64,000 bases of DNA from Myxocyprinus asiaticus (Eukaryota; Chordata; Actinopteri; Cypriniformes; Catostomidae), in contig NC_059373.1 in NCBI RefSeq assembly GCF_019703515.2, positions 13,427,281 through 13,491,280 of the forward strand. The letters run 5' to 3'. The position numbers and the translations under genes are program-made. Positions within the stretch are counted from its first letter, which is position 1. Each line of letters starts with the position of its first letter. The notes under the pieces were generated by a model that was given only the letters and a program-made list of their open reading frames with translations, was not told the origin of the DNA and did not search any database. Below are positions 41,801-52,215 of this stretch, in pieces.

Positions 41801-44800
41801 ATGTGTGCCATTAAAAAGAACTTTAAAATCATATTGAGACACCTGCTTTCTGTTAAACTGTATTTTTTGTGCTGTGTCTAACCTTTTTTGTGCAAGAATG
41901 TGACTGATCTGAAGTCATCATATTACAGTGACGATAAAATTTTAAAATTGAAATCAGATGCGTTTCTGATTTGTTTATATGTTTATCTCGGATGCATGTA
42001 GATATTAATTTGCTTTCTCACATCACTAGCTTTAAATATGCAACTTAGTTGGCTAATGAATGCATAAACGTGACCAGCTGGATATAAATGAATGCAAATA
42101 GATGGTAATAGATGGTAACAATCGTGACATTTAAACATTTGGGTAGGACTTGCATGTTTTTTTGTCACATTGTTCTAACCACTTGAGGTTAGCTTTAATG
42201 TTAGCATCTTCTCAGCTTTGTCGGCAAACATACTGCTGTTCCCTACTAATGCAGCATCTAGTCAACAAATTAATTATATTAAAATGATATGACAACATTT
42301 TTGTTATTGATGTTTTAAATCTGCATCTGAAGTGTTCCGCTCCATGCAGGGTGTAGTCTCACATGTCAAAACAAACACCACAAGGCATCAGTGAAGTGCC
42401 GCTCTCATACTGTATATCGACAGCGGACCCTTCCCAGCTGCTCCAGCACCGGACGCAACGGGGAAAAACTATCAGTGTGGATATTTGCCGATAACCGTTT
42501 ATTTTTATTTTTTTGACAGAAATCTGTTATCGGTGCCGATTAATCGGCAAAACCGATATATCGGTTGACCTCTACTTCTTAATATTGTCTAATTTCCGGA
42601 AATGTTCTGTACAGGTGCCGTGTCAGACACAACCTCATCAATTTCAACCTCAACAGCAGCAGCAACAATGTGCTCTGGCCCACCTGAACCAGAACCAGCT
42701 CCACACACACAGTTCACAGCCACAGTCTCAATGTACTGCCACATATTCCACTTCTAATAAACAGTGAGTATTACCATGTACTTACTCACCACACTGTAAA
42801 AAAATAATACATTGTTAACTCAACTTAAAATTATTAAATCACAAGTTACAAGTTAAATCAGTTGTATAACTGTAGAAACTTCACCAAAGCAAACACTAAT
42901 TACCCTGATAGTGATTTAAAACAAAACACTTTTGACAACAAAATGTAATTAAAAAGACTAAAAAGATCTAACACATCTATTAATTCTAAACAACAGTTAT
43001 TTAGATGTCCTCATAAGTTGCCATGCTTTGAACAAACACACATGAACAGATTCAAGCGCAAAGGATTGTGGGTATTCACCCCAGCCACAGTCATAGTAAA
43101 GAGGATATGAATCAAAATCACAGTTTTAAAATTCACTGAATTTCACTGATTTTCCATGTCTGTGGGAGCTCTGGACCTAATAGATTTGCAGTAAACTTAA
43201 AGGAAAGGCCTCACTGTAACCTCGATTTTTGGCTTTTTTAAAGAAAAGGAGGGACGAATCGAAATGATTTTTTTTTTGGAAATCAACATTATGCTACAAA
43301 TGCTGTCGATTGAGCTTAACGATTTTGTGCTGTCGATTATATTGAACCTGGAATATTCCTTTAAGTGAATATTACTTATCTATATTTACATATCATAAGT
43401 ACATTTCATATTAAATAAATTTTTTCTCATTAAATTATCAAACCAACGCTGTAAGAGCATGTTACTGGCAGTAGTAAGCTGGGGAAATTATTTAGCCACG
43501 AATGACAAATCGCCACATATCGCTTAAGATTTTTTGTTGATCATACTATCAACTTTTGACTTAATTGATTTTTTTAAGTAATCAACTTTTTATATATTAG
43601 AGGGTTCAATCAATTTTTAAAATAGAGTTTGTATGACAAAATGGACATTTTTTTTTACAGTGCCACCCATCATTTTTTCCCATTTAAATCCAGGGTTTCC
43701 GGGGTCACATTGGGGCAATGAGTAGGCTGTCCCATAATCTCTGCTCCAAACCACACTAATTCTTTCAACTTTACAGTTAAAGCCTTTAACTCTTAAGTTA
43801 CATTTAAAGGCTGCATAGATGCTGCACCTGAAGCAGCATAAATTCCAGGTTGAAAAGTTGATTTTTGTGCACAGCTGACATAAAGCACGATACCCACTGA
43901 TTGTCGACTACTGTATGCCAAAGTTTAAAATTAATTTGATGCGGCATTGCAGAATTTGGAGGTGACAAAGAGAAACAAATTATTACATACATCTTTTTTT
44001 TTTTTTTTTTTCACAAATTGCTGGGGGACTTAGTTGGCCCCCTGATCACAAGGCCCTGGAAAACATTCCTAGTTGTCTCCCCCTGACATCAGCCCTGTTT
44101 AAACTTATATGCTTTCTGCTGACCCCATGAGTAGGTGTGGAACTGTTTGAATGGAATTTAGTCTGTTATCCACTCCTAATATATATCCCTTTGACTGATT
44201 ATAGATCTATACCCAGCTGTCTACACAGCAGACAGATGCACTCTGTGGCTAACACTTTGCTTGGGACATCAACTATGAATGTAAGGACAGCATTGCAGGC
44301 ATTCACTGTCACCCACACATACACACTTGTGTTTTGTGTATTCAAAACCATCAGCAAATAAAAAATATTTCCACTTTTCAATGAGACTTATACATATGTT
44401 AGAATGGATGATGAAGACTCAATTTGAATGTAACCCTAGATATATTCTATATAATTTCTCACTATAATTAGTGATGCTTGCAAAAGGGAAGAATTAATAT
44501 TGCCATTGCTCATTCTTTTTTCAAAACCCCAAGTCTCAAACTTCAACACATAACTCATCCCACGTTGTGCTATGAACATAACTGATACCAAACCGTGTGG
44601 TGTTTTGAGTAGAGGTGTGAAATTACTTTTCTAAGCCATCAGACAATTTTGCCTTGCTGATGATAAAACAGGCAAAGAAATCTTATAGACTTACTGTACA
44701 TTTAAGGAGGATTCTGAGCCATATCTAGGGATGAGAATGTCATAGAGACTTGGGGTGGGCTCTTTTAACTTGGCCAATAAGTAACCTACTAGCAACTACT

Positions 44801-47800
44801 TAGAAAACCCTAGCAACCACCTAAACACACAGCAATGTGGTAACAACTACTCGGAATGCCTTAGCAACCACATAGCAATGCCCTGACAACAACCCAGAAC
44901 ACCCTAGTATGATGGCGGCGAGTATAACTGCTTTGTACAGCAATTATTGAATTGTTACCATTTAATTGTATGTCATCACAATTATTCCTTTATGATATTA
45001 TTGAAATACAGATGGAGGCACAGTTGTCTATGGAGTCCAGTATGATTGGCATACCAGGCCCCGCCCACTCTGGCTCATGCTCCTCCCTCCAGGTACAGCC
45101 CCATACCACTCACTCTGTTTGACTCCATGGTTACAGGATAATGATGTCTCTATAGAAACATTACAAGTCAGACTGGGGTCATAATTCTACAGTGCTCTGT
45201 AACCACCCTTACAAAAATTGAGAGTTCACTGCAAATTTGCCGCAAATTTGCCACAGATAATTTTCACATGCAAATTAAAGTTTGCTTTGCGGCAAACTTG
45301 CGACAAATTGTCCATTGTTGCCAAAGGTTTGCCGGAGGTTCACCACTACCGGTGAAGAGCTGCAAACTTCTGGCAAACATTTGCGGCGAATCACAAGCTC
45401 ATTTGCATGTGAAAATAACGAGTGGCAAATTTGCGGCAAGTTTGCAGCTAGTTTAGATTTTCTGTAAGGGCAATGTAGACATTTTGATTGAGTTATCCAA
45501 TTTATACGAATAAAAACCTAGTCTTACAAAAAACCTAGAGTTCTGGAAAGTTTGCCGCAAACTTGCCACAAATTTGCCCTTTGTTATTTTCACATGCAAA
45601 TGAGCTTGTGATTCGCCACAGCTGTTTGCCAGAAGTTTGCAGCTCTTCACCGGTAGTGGTGAACCTGCAGCAAACCTTTGGCAACAATGGACAATTTCCG
45701 CAAGTTTGCCACTAAGCTCATTTGCATGTGAAAATGATCAGTGGCAAATTTGCAGTGAACTCTCGATTTTTGTAAGGGTGCATACACACAGGCAATGTTG
45801 TGGTCTCACCTGTTAAAAAAGCGGCATTCATAAGAGATCTATCATATTGAACACACATTAAATATACACACACATTCATAGGGTGCATCTCAATCAGCTC
45901 CCTAGTTCAGTAGTCACGGCACTGATCAGGGAGTCGGCCATTTTTAGGAATGTCTCAATCGCAAAATCGTTCCAGTGCACTGAAACGTTCGCTCCCTAAA
46001 AAATCCCACAATGCACCATAAAAACCAGGGAGCATCGTTGCTCACTATGTTCCCTTGCCGGAAACGTCGTCATGTCTTCTGAAGTCTCTCATATTGTTAG
46101 ATGACGAGCACAAGTGTAAAAATATGAAGTACAAGCCTTATTTTCTCTTTAAAAGAGATGTTGTTTTTAATGTCTTTCATTCATAATTACCATGAAAGTG
46201 AAACAATCTTTTAAATATTTGAGTCGTTGAAATAAATTTTAAAATACACTACAATATATTTTTATTTCTTTATTTATGCCATTTATCTGTTATAATAACA
46301 GATTAATTGATTAACTGTACGTTTGAATGTCTTCAGCGGAAATGAACGATAGTGTCATTTATACAGCGATGGTGCAGATTAATAACAGCTGCGCTTGAGT
46401 GCGTGAGCTCGTTAACGTCTCGCGGGTGATTGAGTCATAAGTGTCCCAGTGTTCAGTGGATGAACACCCTTGCCAGTGCCCGAATTCGTGTTCACGATAT
46501 ACTGACCCTTACAAAAAATCTAAGCTTGCTGCAAATTTGCCCCTCATTATTTTCACATGCAAATGAGCTTTTGTTTCGCCACAAATGTTTGCCAGAGGTT
46601 TGCAGCTCTTCACCGGTAGTGGTGGACCTCCGGCAAACCTTTGGCAGCAATCGACAATTTGCCGCAAGTTTGCCGCAAAGTTCATTTGCATGTGAAAATT
46701 CTCAGTGGCGAATTTGCAGCAAGTTTGTGGCAAATTTGCTATGAACTCTCGATTTTCGTTAGGGGATTCATGACATAGGGAGCTAGGGAGCCGATTGAGA
46801 CAGCGATAGATAAGTTCACACATGCACACACACACATGCAGGAGACAAAGTCTCACACAGTGCTTGTCAGCAAAAAGTAGAGCAGATAGAATTTCAAAGG
46901 CTTTGGGTTGACCTGGTTGTCATCTGACTTTTCAAAGGCGTCTTTGTAGATTCTGTGTGTGTTTTGAAAAACTTTAAAGTGACAGGTAATCTCACCATCA
47001 CAAACAGTCACTACACACAGGAAACCTTAGAAGCAGAAATTAAAAACACATGCCACATGGTACCCTACCAAGATTGGTAAAACAAACCTTGCTTTAAGCA
47101 TTGTTTTTCCTTTTAAAAACATGAGGTCTCATTTACTAATAATTGCGTGCAAGTTGCATATTTATGTCTAAAGAAAAGGTTCTTATGCAAAACTTTCACC
47201 AGAATCAGTTGTGTACACACATAGATTTGTTCTTTTAGGTATACGTGGTTTCATTTGGTTCTAAATTCTATCTTAAATTTTGAATAAATTTAAATGTGAA
47301 CTTATTGATGAATCATGATTTCTGTATAAAAACGTTCACATACAGGTTTATTTCACAAATACGATCGCATGCACAATAATAATAAGAATATGATACCCAT
47401 TATCCCTAAAATGAACATATTTGTGCATATTTGCACTTACTACTGCACTTAACCTGCACTTAATGTACAAAAAAAATAAAGTATCCTTGTATGTCTCTTT
47501 CTTCTGAGCTAGCATCTTTACTACTCCAGCCGCTGTGAGAATTTGGCAGTCCTATACTGCAGATGTTGTTAAACTTTGTATGACAAATTGTTGCTATGTG
47601 TCTTATTTGTAAGTCACTGAATAAAAGTGTCTGCTAAATGACTAAATGTAAATGTAAATTTGCGTGCCTGTGAATGCTTAACCAGAGCATGAATTATTTA
47701 TACATGACAATGATGTTGATAATGACCCTAAGAGCCAGTCTGACCCATATCGCCCTGTCTCTAATCCTTCAGAGGTCAAAGGTCATACTTAGCCACAGCC

Positions 47801-50800
47801 AACCTACAGTTTCCAATGGGAGTCAGAATCCTCTTTGCCACATTATGGAGATGATGTCTTCACAACAGCAACCACTGTCGCATTTACAATCCGCACCTCA
47901 TCATCATGCATACCAGCAGCACTGCCACAGCCAATCGCCACAAAGACTTACACATCAACATCAAAGCCAAGACCAATCACATCACAGCCACGCTCACCAC
48001 TCGCCACCTGCACCGCACATGCATCCTGGCTCCTCCCACCAGACTGCCCCTCCCCTTTTACATCAGCCAATACCTGGACAGGTATGGATTTTTGTAAAAA
48101 CCACAATAACAAAACAAATCAAATGTTAAAAAATTAGGGCTGGGTAAAAATATACATTTTCGGATGCACTGCAAACTTCATTTGAAAGATCTTGTTGTCG
48201 ATTATTAAATCCCAAGATAGATTGTTCACACTTTACAATAAGGTTCCAACACTAGTTAACAACATATTAGTTAACATGAACTAAAAATGAACAATACTTC
48301 TAAAGCATTTATTAATCTTGGTTCATTTTAATTTCACCATATACTAATAAATTTTTTTAAATCAAAAGTTGTATGTGTTAACATTATTTAATGCACTATG
48401 AACAAACATGAACTAACAATGAACAATTGTATTGTGTTGTAATTCATTTTTTGAATGTACATTGACAAAGATTAATAATTGCTGTAAAAATATATTGTTC
48501 ATTGTTAGTTCATGAAATCTAATGCATAAACTAATGTTAACGAATGGAACCTTATTGTAAAGTGTTACTGATAGATATTTTACACTAAGCGCAGCCCTCT
48601 ACAAAGCAAGTAAATTACTAGCATATGCGACCAAAAATGTCGGTGATTAGCGACTGGCTCGTAAATTTATGGCTCGAATTATAAAATAAAATTTGTCAAA
48701 TTAATATTTTTTTAATGCACCTATAATTAGAAGGTATAATTAACAGCATTACCTGAGAGAGAATGTCTTTCATATGTAGGCAAAATGGACATTGTAATTG
48801 AAATGTACCCATAGGAATCAGAATCGGATTGAATCAAGAGCTTGTGAACTGGAATCGAATCCAATCAGGAAATCTGTATCAATACCCAACCCTAAAATTT
48901 TTTATAAAATGTCTGTTTTCATTCATTTAACTTGTCACAATAATTTCTGTAATTTCTACCCAATTTTAAGAGTTTTCAGAGCTTGAATTTGATGAACTTA
49001 TCAATTAACTTAACACTACAGGATGTAACTTTGTGCACTAAAGATTTTTTTTCCAACAGTTTGATTTTGATTATTACTGTTAAATTCTTTAGCATAACTG
49101 AGGGTGTTTGTGTTTTTTAGATGTCCTCTGCACCAAGACAAAGTCCGCCTCCCCTTTCACATCAGCCAATACATGCACAGGTATTGATTTATACAACAAC
49201 CACAATAACTTCTGTGAATTGACTTTCCATAATAGAGTTTTTCCTTTTCAACTTTTATATTCTTTTTTATTTTATACATTTATGATTTGTGAAATCATTT
49301 AACAAAACTCAAGGTGTTTGTGTTTATTAGATATCCTCTGCCCCAAAACAAACACACTGTCCACAGTCTCCTCCGCAGGCGACTGGGGGCAGACGCAGAC
49401 GGACAGCAGAAGAAAACCCAGATGAGCGCAGACGGAAGTTTCTGGAGAGAAACAGAGCGGCTGCCACGCGGTGCAGACAGAAGAGAAAAGTCTGGGTGAT
49501 GTCATTAGAGAGGAAGGCTGAGGAGCTGACACACACTAACTTACAACTACAGGTACATTTCAGGGTTACTCTCATTTTGTATTTATTTTACTTAGTTTTT
49601 ATGTCTATTTGTCCTTTTTTTATTTAATTTACCATGTGTTTTTCCATTATAATTTTAGTTTTAGTTTCTCCTTTTTTTCTAATTTCATTTTGGTTTCATC
49701 CATTAGTTGCTTTGTTTAAAATAATAGTTCTTTTTTTTCTGTCTTAGAATGAGGTGACATCACTCAAGACAGAAGTCACTCAACTCAAGCAAATTCTACT
49801 TGCACATAAAAACTGTCCTGTCTCAGTGAGACAGAGAGAAATGCAAAGTGAGTATGTATAATTTTCTTGTTCTCTCTTTCTTTCTCTCACACTATCTGGC
49901 ATGAATCTCATGAAACCTGTCAAGAATATCTACAAGAAAATATTTATATACCTTGCATGCTAATATTTATTGTACTGTCTTTATGCTGGATTAAATAAAA
50001 ATCATATTTTTTGAATGAGAGTTTAATGAATATCACTTTTACAGATACGGTTCACCCCAAAATGAAAATTCTCTCCTCATTTACTCACACTCATTCGATC
50101 CCAGATGTTTGACTTTCTTTCTTCAGCATAACACAAAAAAATATTTTTAAAAGAATACCTTAGCTCTGTTGGTCCATTCAATGCAAGTGAATGGTGGCCA
50201 GAACTTTGAAGGTCCAAAAGGCACATAAAGGCAGCATAAAAGTAATCCATACGACTCTGGTGGTTAAATCCATGTCTTCTGAAGTGATACAATAGGTATG
50301 TGTGAGAAACAGATCAATATTTAAGTCTTTTTTTTCTATAAATCTCCACCTTTGATCAGCCCCAACCAGTAGGTGGCAATATGCATGAAAAATGTGGACC
50401 TCCCAACCCCCTCAATTCGAACACTGCATACACATCTGAGATGGCATGAGTAAATGATGAGAGACTTTTCATTTCGGGTGAACTTTTCCTTTAAGAATAA
50501 TGAGACTTACAAAAAATAGACTTATTATAGTAATGCGTATTTTCACAATGCAAAAAAATATTAATGTTAAATAAGAATCCTAAAATAAATAAATTTTTCT
50601 TTATGCAAAATATAATCTCATATTGTATTTATTTTTTAAATTTGGGGTGACATTTGACCGGGATCTGTTTTTATGAGATACACCCAAATCTTCTTCTGTC
50701 TGACAAACATAAAGCCTGAAATTTGAATGTTTCATTTCTTTCTGATTCATGTTTAGGTGGAGTAAGTAGCCCAACAGGAAGTCCTGTCCAGCAACATGCC

Positions 50801-50896
50801 ATCCAACACAACAGCATTTCAAAATCAAGTTTGAATCTACCACACACTCGCCTCACCACACACTCACACCCTTCTAACAACACACACAAACCATAA
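37337..50896 (+). CDS. creb5: cAMP-responsive element-binding protein 5 (ATF2/CREB5 bZIP factor)
   Basis: Eleven coding exons join in frame with GT-AG borders into 461 residues. Domains: C2H2 zinc finger with C11, C16, H29 and H33; the activation motif DQTPTPTRF (50-58), whose two Thr-Pro sites correspond to the MAPK sites T69/T71 of ATF2; a Gln/His/Pro-rich linker (about 84-325); then basic region [17 protein letters not shown] (329-361) and leucine zipper (about 365-400). The C-terminal tail keeps the [14 protein letters not shown] and RLTTH pattern of CREB5. This is a nuclear CRE-binding dimeric factor. The ATG at 37337 has G at -3 and an in-frame stop just upstream across the first intron. 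It lies head-to-head with jazf1 and tail-to-tail with tril, as in human. Odd: an extra 20-codon exon (49121-49180) made by tandem duplication. Human CREB5 is slightly longer (about 508 aa), mostly in the His-rich linker. Confidence 0.96.
37569..37662 (+). CDS. creb5: creb5 exon 3
   Basis: Residues 19-49 plus one base: the histidines of the zinc finger and [11 protein letters not shown]. Acceptor TTCTCGCAG, donor TCAG|GTAAGG. Confidence 0.95.
37663..38130 (+). other. creb5: creb5 intron 3, first part
   Basis: Unremarkable AT-rich intron sequence before a DNA element. Confidence 0.6.
38131..39558. mobile_element. DNA transposon with TGGCTGGGTTTCCCG ends
   Basis: TGGCTGGGTTTCCCGAAG at the left and CGGGAAACCCAGCCA at the right are perfect inverted termini over 15 bases. 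Inner motifs are mirrored too (AAGTAGTACTTAATGG side against ACGAAGCACTTAATT side). About 1.4 kb with no transposase, and interrupted by the (TC)n tract. Confidence 0.75.
38688..38862 (+). repeat. Imperfect (TC)n / (TCTCCCTT)n microsatellite
   Basis: About 175 bases of TC dinucleotides broken at intervals by CCCTTT units, inside the DNA element above. The Ser-Leu and Arg-Glu repeat ORFs over it are not genes. Confidence 0.95.
39559..40338 (+). other. creb5: creb5 intron 3, last part
   Basis: AT-rich; no gene or defined repeat. Confidence 0.55.
40339..40439 (+). CDS. creb5: creb5 exon 4
   Basis: Residues 50-83: [19 protein letters not shown] and an acidic stretch, the ATF2-type MAPK-responsive activation motif. 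Acceptor CATCTGTAG, donor GCG|GTGAGA. Confidence 0.94.
40843..42574. mobile_element. 1.7-kb hAT-like element in creb5 intron 4
   Basis: Begins TAGAGGTCGACCGATAG and ends CCGATATATCGGTTGACCTC, then TA; terminal subrepeats (CCGATACCGATAAC, GGTGCCGATTAATCGGC) are inverted. Flanks CTACTAAA and CTTCTTAA match 6 of 8. No transposase recognised. It fills about 80% of the intron and ends 41 bases before the exon 5 acceptor. Confidence 0.75.
42615..42763 (+). CDS. creb5: creb5 exon 5
   Basis: Residues 84-132 plus two bases, Gln-rich with a QPQQQQQQ run. Acceptor CTGTACAG, donor CA|GTGAGT. The acceptor is 41 bases from the right end of a hAT-like element. Confidence 0.88.
42792..43662. mobile_element. 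CACTGTAAAAA-type element with half MITE inside
   Basis: Ends CACTGTAAAAAAATAATAC and TTTTTTTTACAGTG. The right half of a GGAATATTCTGGG-type MITE (43197-43364, CCTCACTGTAACCTCG to GAACCTGGAATATTCC, then TTTAA) is embedded in it. Confidence 0.65.
43663..44204 (+). other. creb5: creb5 intron 5, remainder
   Basis: T-rich with a poly(T) run near 43995-44012; no further repeat or exon. Confidence 0.55.
44205..44280 (+). CDS. creb5: creb5 exon 6
   Basis: Residues 133-158 ([17 protein letters not shown].. ), aligning with the LLHLHNRQRQPMPAS part of CREB5. Acceptor GATTATAG, donor AAT|GTAAGG. Confidence 0.86.
44281..45011 (+). other. creb5: creb5 intron 6
   Basis: AT-rich; 44765-44910 has a short degenerate AGCAACTAC / AGCAACCAC repeat of the kind common in fish introns. 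No exon seen. Confidence 0.6.
45012..45092 (+). CDS. creb5: creb5 exon 7
   Basis: Residues 159-185 ([17 protein letters not shown].. ), matching the MERQMSVNSSIMGMQGP segment of CREB5. Acceptor AAATACAG, donor CAG|GTACAG; exactly 27 codons. Confidence 0.9.
45206..45470 (+). mobile_element. CCCTTACAAAAA MITE, copy 1
   Basis: A 265-base element with ends CCCTTACAAAAAT and TTTCTGTAAGGG. The interior is rich in GCAAATTTGC/GGCAAACTTGC and holds ATGCAAAT at 45268-45275 and ATTTGCAT at 45401-45408. Confidence 0.82.
45522..45778 (-). mobile_element. CCCTTACAAAAA MITE, copy 2 (inverted)
   Basis: Same family in the opposite orientation: CTTACAAAAAACC to GATTTTTGTAAGGG. Octamers at 45594-45601 and 45720-45727. 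It forms an inverted pair with copy 1, 51 bases apart. Confidence 0.82.
45884..46802. mobile_element. Element with ATCTCAATCAGCTCCCTAG ends
   Basis: Left GCATCTCAATCAGCTCCCTA and right TAGGGAGCCGATTGAGAC are inverted termini. The interior is non-coding and contains MITE copy 3. Superfamily unknown. Confidence 0.65.
46506..46765 (-). mobile_element. CCCTTACAAAAA MITE, copy 3
   Basis: CCCTTACAAAAAATC to CGATTTTCGTTAGGGG, same orientation as copy 2, with octamers at 46557-46564 and 46684-46691. Nested near the right end of another element. Confidence 0.82.
46803..47772 (+). other. creb5: creb5 intron 7, last part
   Basis: Mostly unassigned. 47605-47660 (AAGTCACTGAATAAAAGTG, TCTGCTAAATGAC, AATGTAAATGTAA) is the tail of an L2-type SINE or LINE without its head. 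Confidence 0.5.
47773..48081 (+). CDS. creb5: creb5 exon 8
   Basis: Residues 186-288: [20 protein letters not shown] and then a His/Gln/Pro-rich linker. Acceptor CCTTCAG, donor CAG|GTATGG; 103 codons. Its end is repeated in exon 9. Confidence 0.92.
48082..49120 (+). other. creb5: creb5 intron 8
   Basis: Both ends resemble the ends of intron 9, as expected if the two introns are copies. Contains a MITE at 48228-48565. Confidence 0.65.
48228..48565. mobile_element. MITE with ACACTTTACAATAAGGTTCC ends
   Basis: The left terminus ACACTTTACAATAAGGTTCC is perfectly inverted at the right (GGAACCTTATTGTAAAGTGT). About 340 bases, with internal GTTAACATGAACTAA / TTAGTTCATGAA symmetry. Common in zebrafish-like genomes. 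Confidence 0.85.
49121..49180 (+). CDS. creb5: creb5 exon 9 (chimeric duplicated exon)
   Basis: Twenty codons, [20 protein letters not shown]. The 5' half and the intron before it resemble the start of exon 10 (ISSAPKQ); the 3' half and the intron after it resemble the end of exon 8 ([11 protein letters not shown]). It has intact AG acceptor and GT donor and keeps the frame. Confidence 0.8.
49331..49552 (+). CDS. creb5: creb5 exon 10 (basic region)
   Basis: Residues 309-382 with GGRRRR, the whole DNA-binding basic region and the first zipper heptads. Acceptor TTTATTAG, donor CAG|GTACAT. Confidence 0.96.
49748..49847 (+). CDS. creb5: creb5 exon 11 (leucine zipper)
   Basis: Residues 383-415 plus one base: [20 protein letters not shown]. 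Acceptor TGTCTTAG, donor AAA|GTGAGT. Confidence 0.95.
50044..50494. mobile_element. Angel-like foldback MITE
   Basis: ACGGTTCACCCCAAAATGAA to TTCGGGTGAACTTTTCC, then TTTAA. The left arm is complete and the right arm shortened. In the last creb5 intron. Confidence 0.75.
50757..50896 (+). CDS. creb5: creb5 exon 12 with stop
   Basis: Residues 416-461 and TAA at 50894-50896. [20 protein letters not shown] matches the SPPASPV..QQVIQHNTIT tail of CREB5. Acceptor CATGTTTAG. A (CA)n tract follows the stop. Confidence 0.93.
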
Positions 50897-52215
50897 CACA
50901 CTTCTAAAGACACACACACACACACACACACACTGATAAAAATGCAAAATACATATCTATTATGAGAGCCATATGATTAGGGCACCTATGGCCAAAAAGG
51001 TATCCATTAGTGCAAAAGCAAAAATGAACAGTAAAATGTCAAATCAAGAGTTTGAGGCTTGGATTTCTAGACTTGGATTTCTTTGATTTCTGTATGCACC
51101 ACATATTGCATGTGCAGGCGTAGGTGTCTGTAATGTTCAGTCAACCGTAAAAATAGAACATTTCATAAAAATAGTCTGTTCGTACAGTATTTCTGGCCCT
51201 TGACATCTCAGGTAATCAGCTGAGGGTTAGATGGATGTTTCCAGGGGTTTGATTGTAACTCACAGCGATGAATTACAATGCTGGAAAACATACTGGCTCC
51301 TCACACTTAAATCCCTGTCTTGCACCCTATTCATACCTCTCTGTCTGTTTCTCACTCTCTTCCTTACTCTTTCTCAGGGATGCTCATCAAAGGTTTCACT
51401 CCTGGAGTATGTGTGAATTTGTGTGTGTGTATCATGTGTTTGTTTCTTTTTTGGCTGCTTTCTGTGTAAAAGATTTGATAGCTTCAGTGACAGCTGTTTG
51501 TGCTAAATTCTGGAACTAGCGGCAAAGCCGCATGAAATACATTGAATCAGGGCAACTTGTAAACTTGTAATTGTAAATAGGAATCTCTAGTTTTATAAAT
51601 GTATGATGATGCAGCTAAAGCTGTTGTTACATGTTTGTCTTCACTGTAAATATTGTCAGAGGGCCTTCAGTAAATTATCAGGAATCACATTACCTATGAA
51701 AGTACTGAGAGAATCACATGTGTGAATTTTGGGTTCTATATACTAACAAAGAAAAATATGTTATGAGAATAACATTCAAGTAAAGATGCATTATTTTATA
51801 TAGATAGAGCAAACATCAGAAATCCATTGACCACATTCAGTCCAACAGTAAAGGAATCATGTTTAACTAATCACACAGAGCACTCTGTATGTCTTACAGT
51901 ATTTTCCTAAACGATATGGCATAGCAAAATCATTCATACTAACTGGCTCTGTGACAATCAAAATGTCAATACTGACATTTCCTGGAAATGATATGCAAGC
52001 ATGAGTACTATCTCTAATTAGAAATGCTTGTAAAAGCATTCATGTATGCCTATACATTCTGTGGAATATGGAATTATGAATCTGGACATATGGAATACGA
52101 ATGTCAGAAAACGCTGCAGGTTTTAACTGCGTTATGCATGTACAGTTTTCTGAAATATTTATCTATTTTTGTACACCTTTGTTGCCATTTTTAATTAAAA
52201 AGCACTTACTATCTG
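50897..52215 (+). other. creb5: creb5 3' untranslated region
   Basis: Runs from the stop to a poly(A) signal near 52194. Two Pumilio-type TGTAAATA sites (51572-51579 and 51645-51652) lie in a non-repetitive part. The end is inferred. Confidence 0.5.
52194..52199 (+). terminator. creb5: Likely creb5 poly(A) signal ATTAAA
   Basis: ATTAAA preceded by T-rich sequence and followed after about 30 bases by a T/TG-rich tract (TTGTTTCTCTC), the usual arrangement of a poly(A) site. Confidence 0.4.

Noticed and set aside
45206..45778. Inverted MITE pair read as a microRNA-like hairpin gene
   Set aside because: Arms of 260 bases with mismatches are explained by two opposite transposon copies; no 22-nt conserved stem could be singled out.
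47835..48137. Alternative frames over creb5 exon 8
   Set aside because: They are out of frame with the exons on both sides; the frame used joins exons 7 and 9 and matches CREB5.
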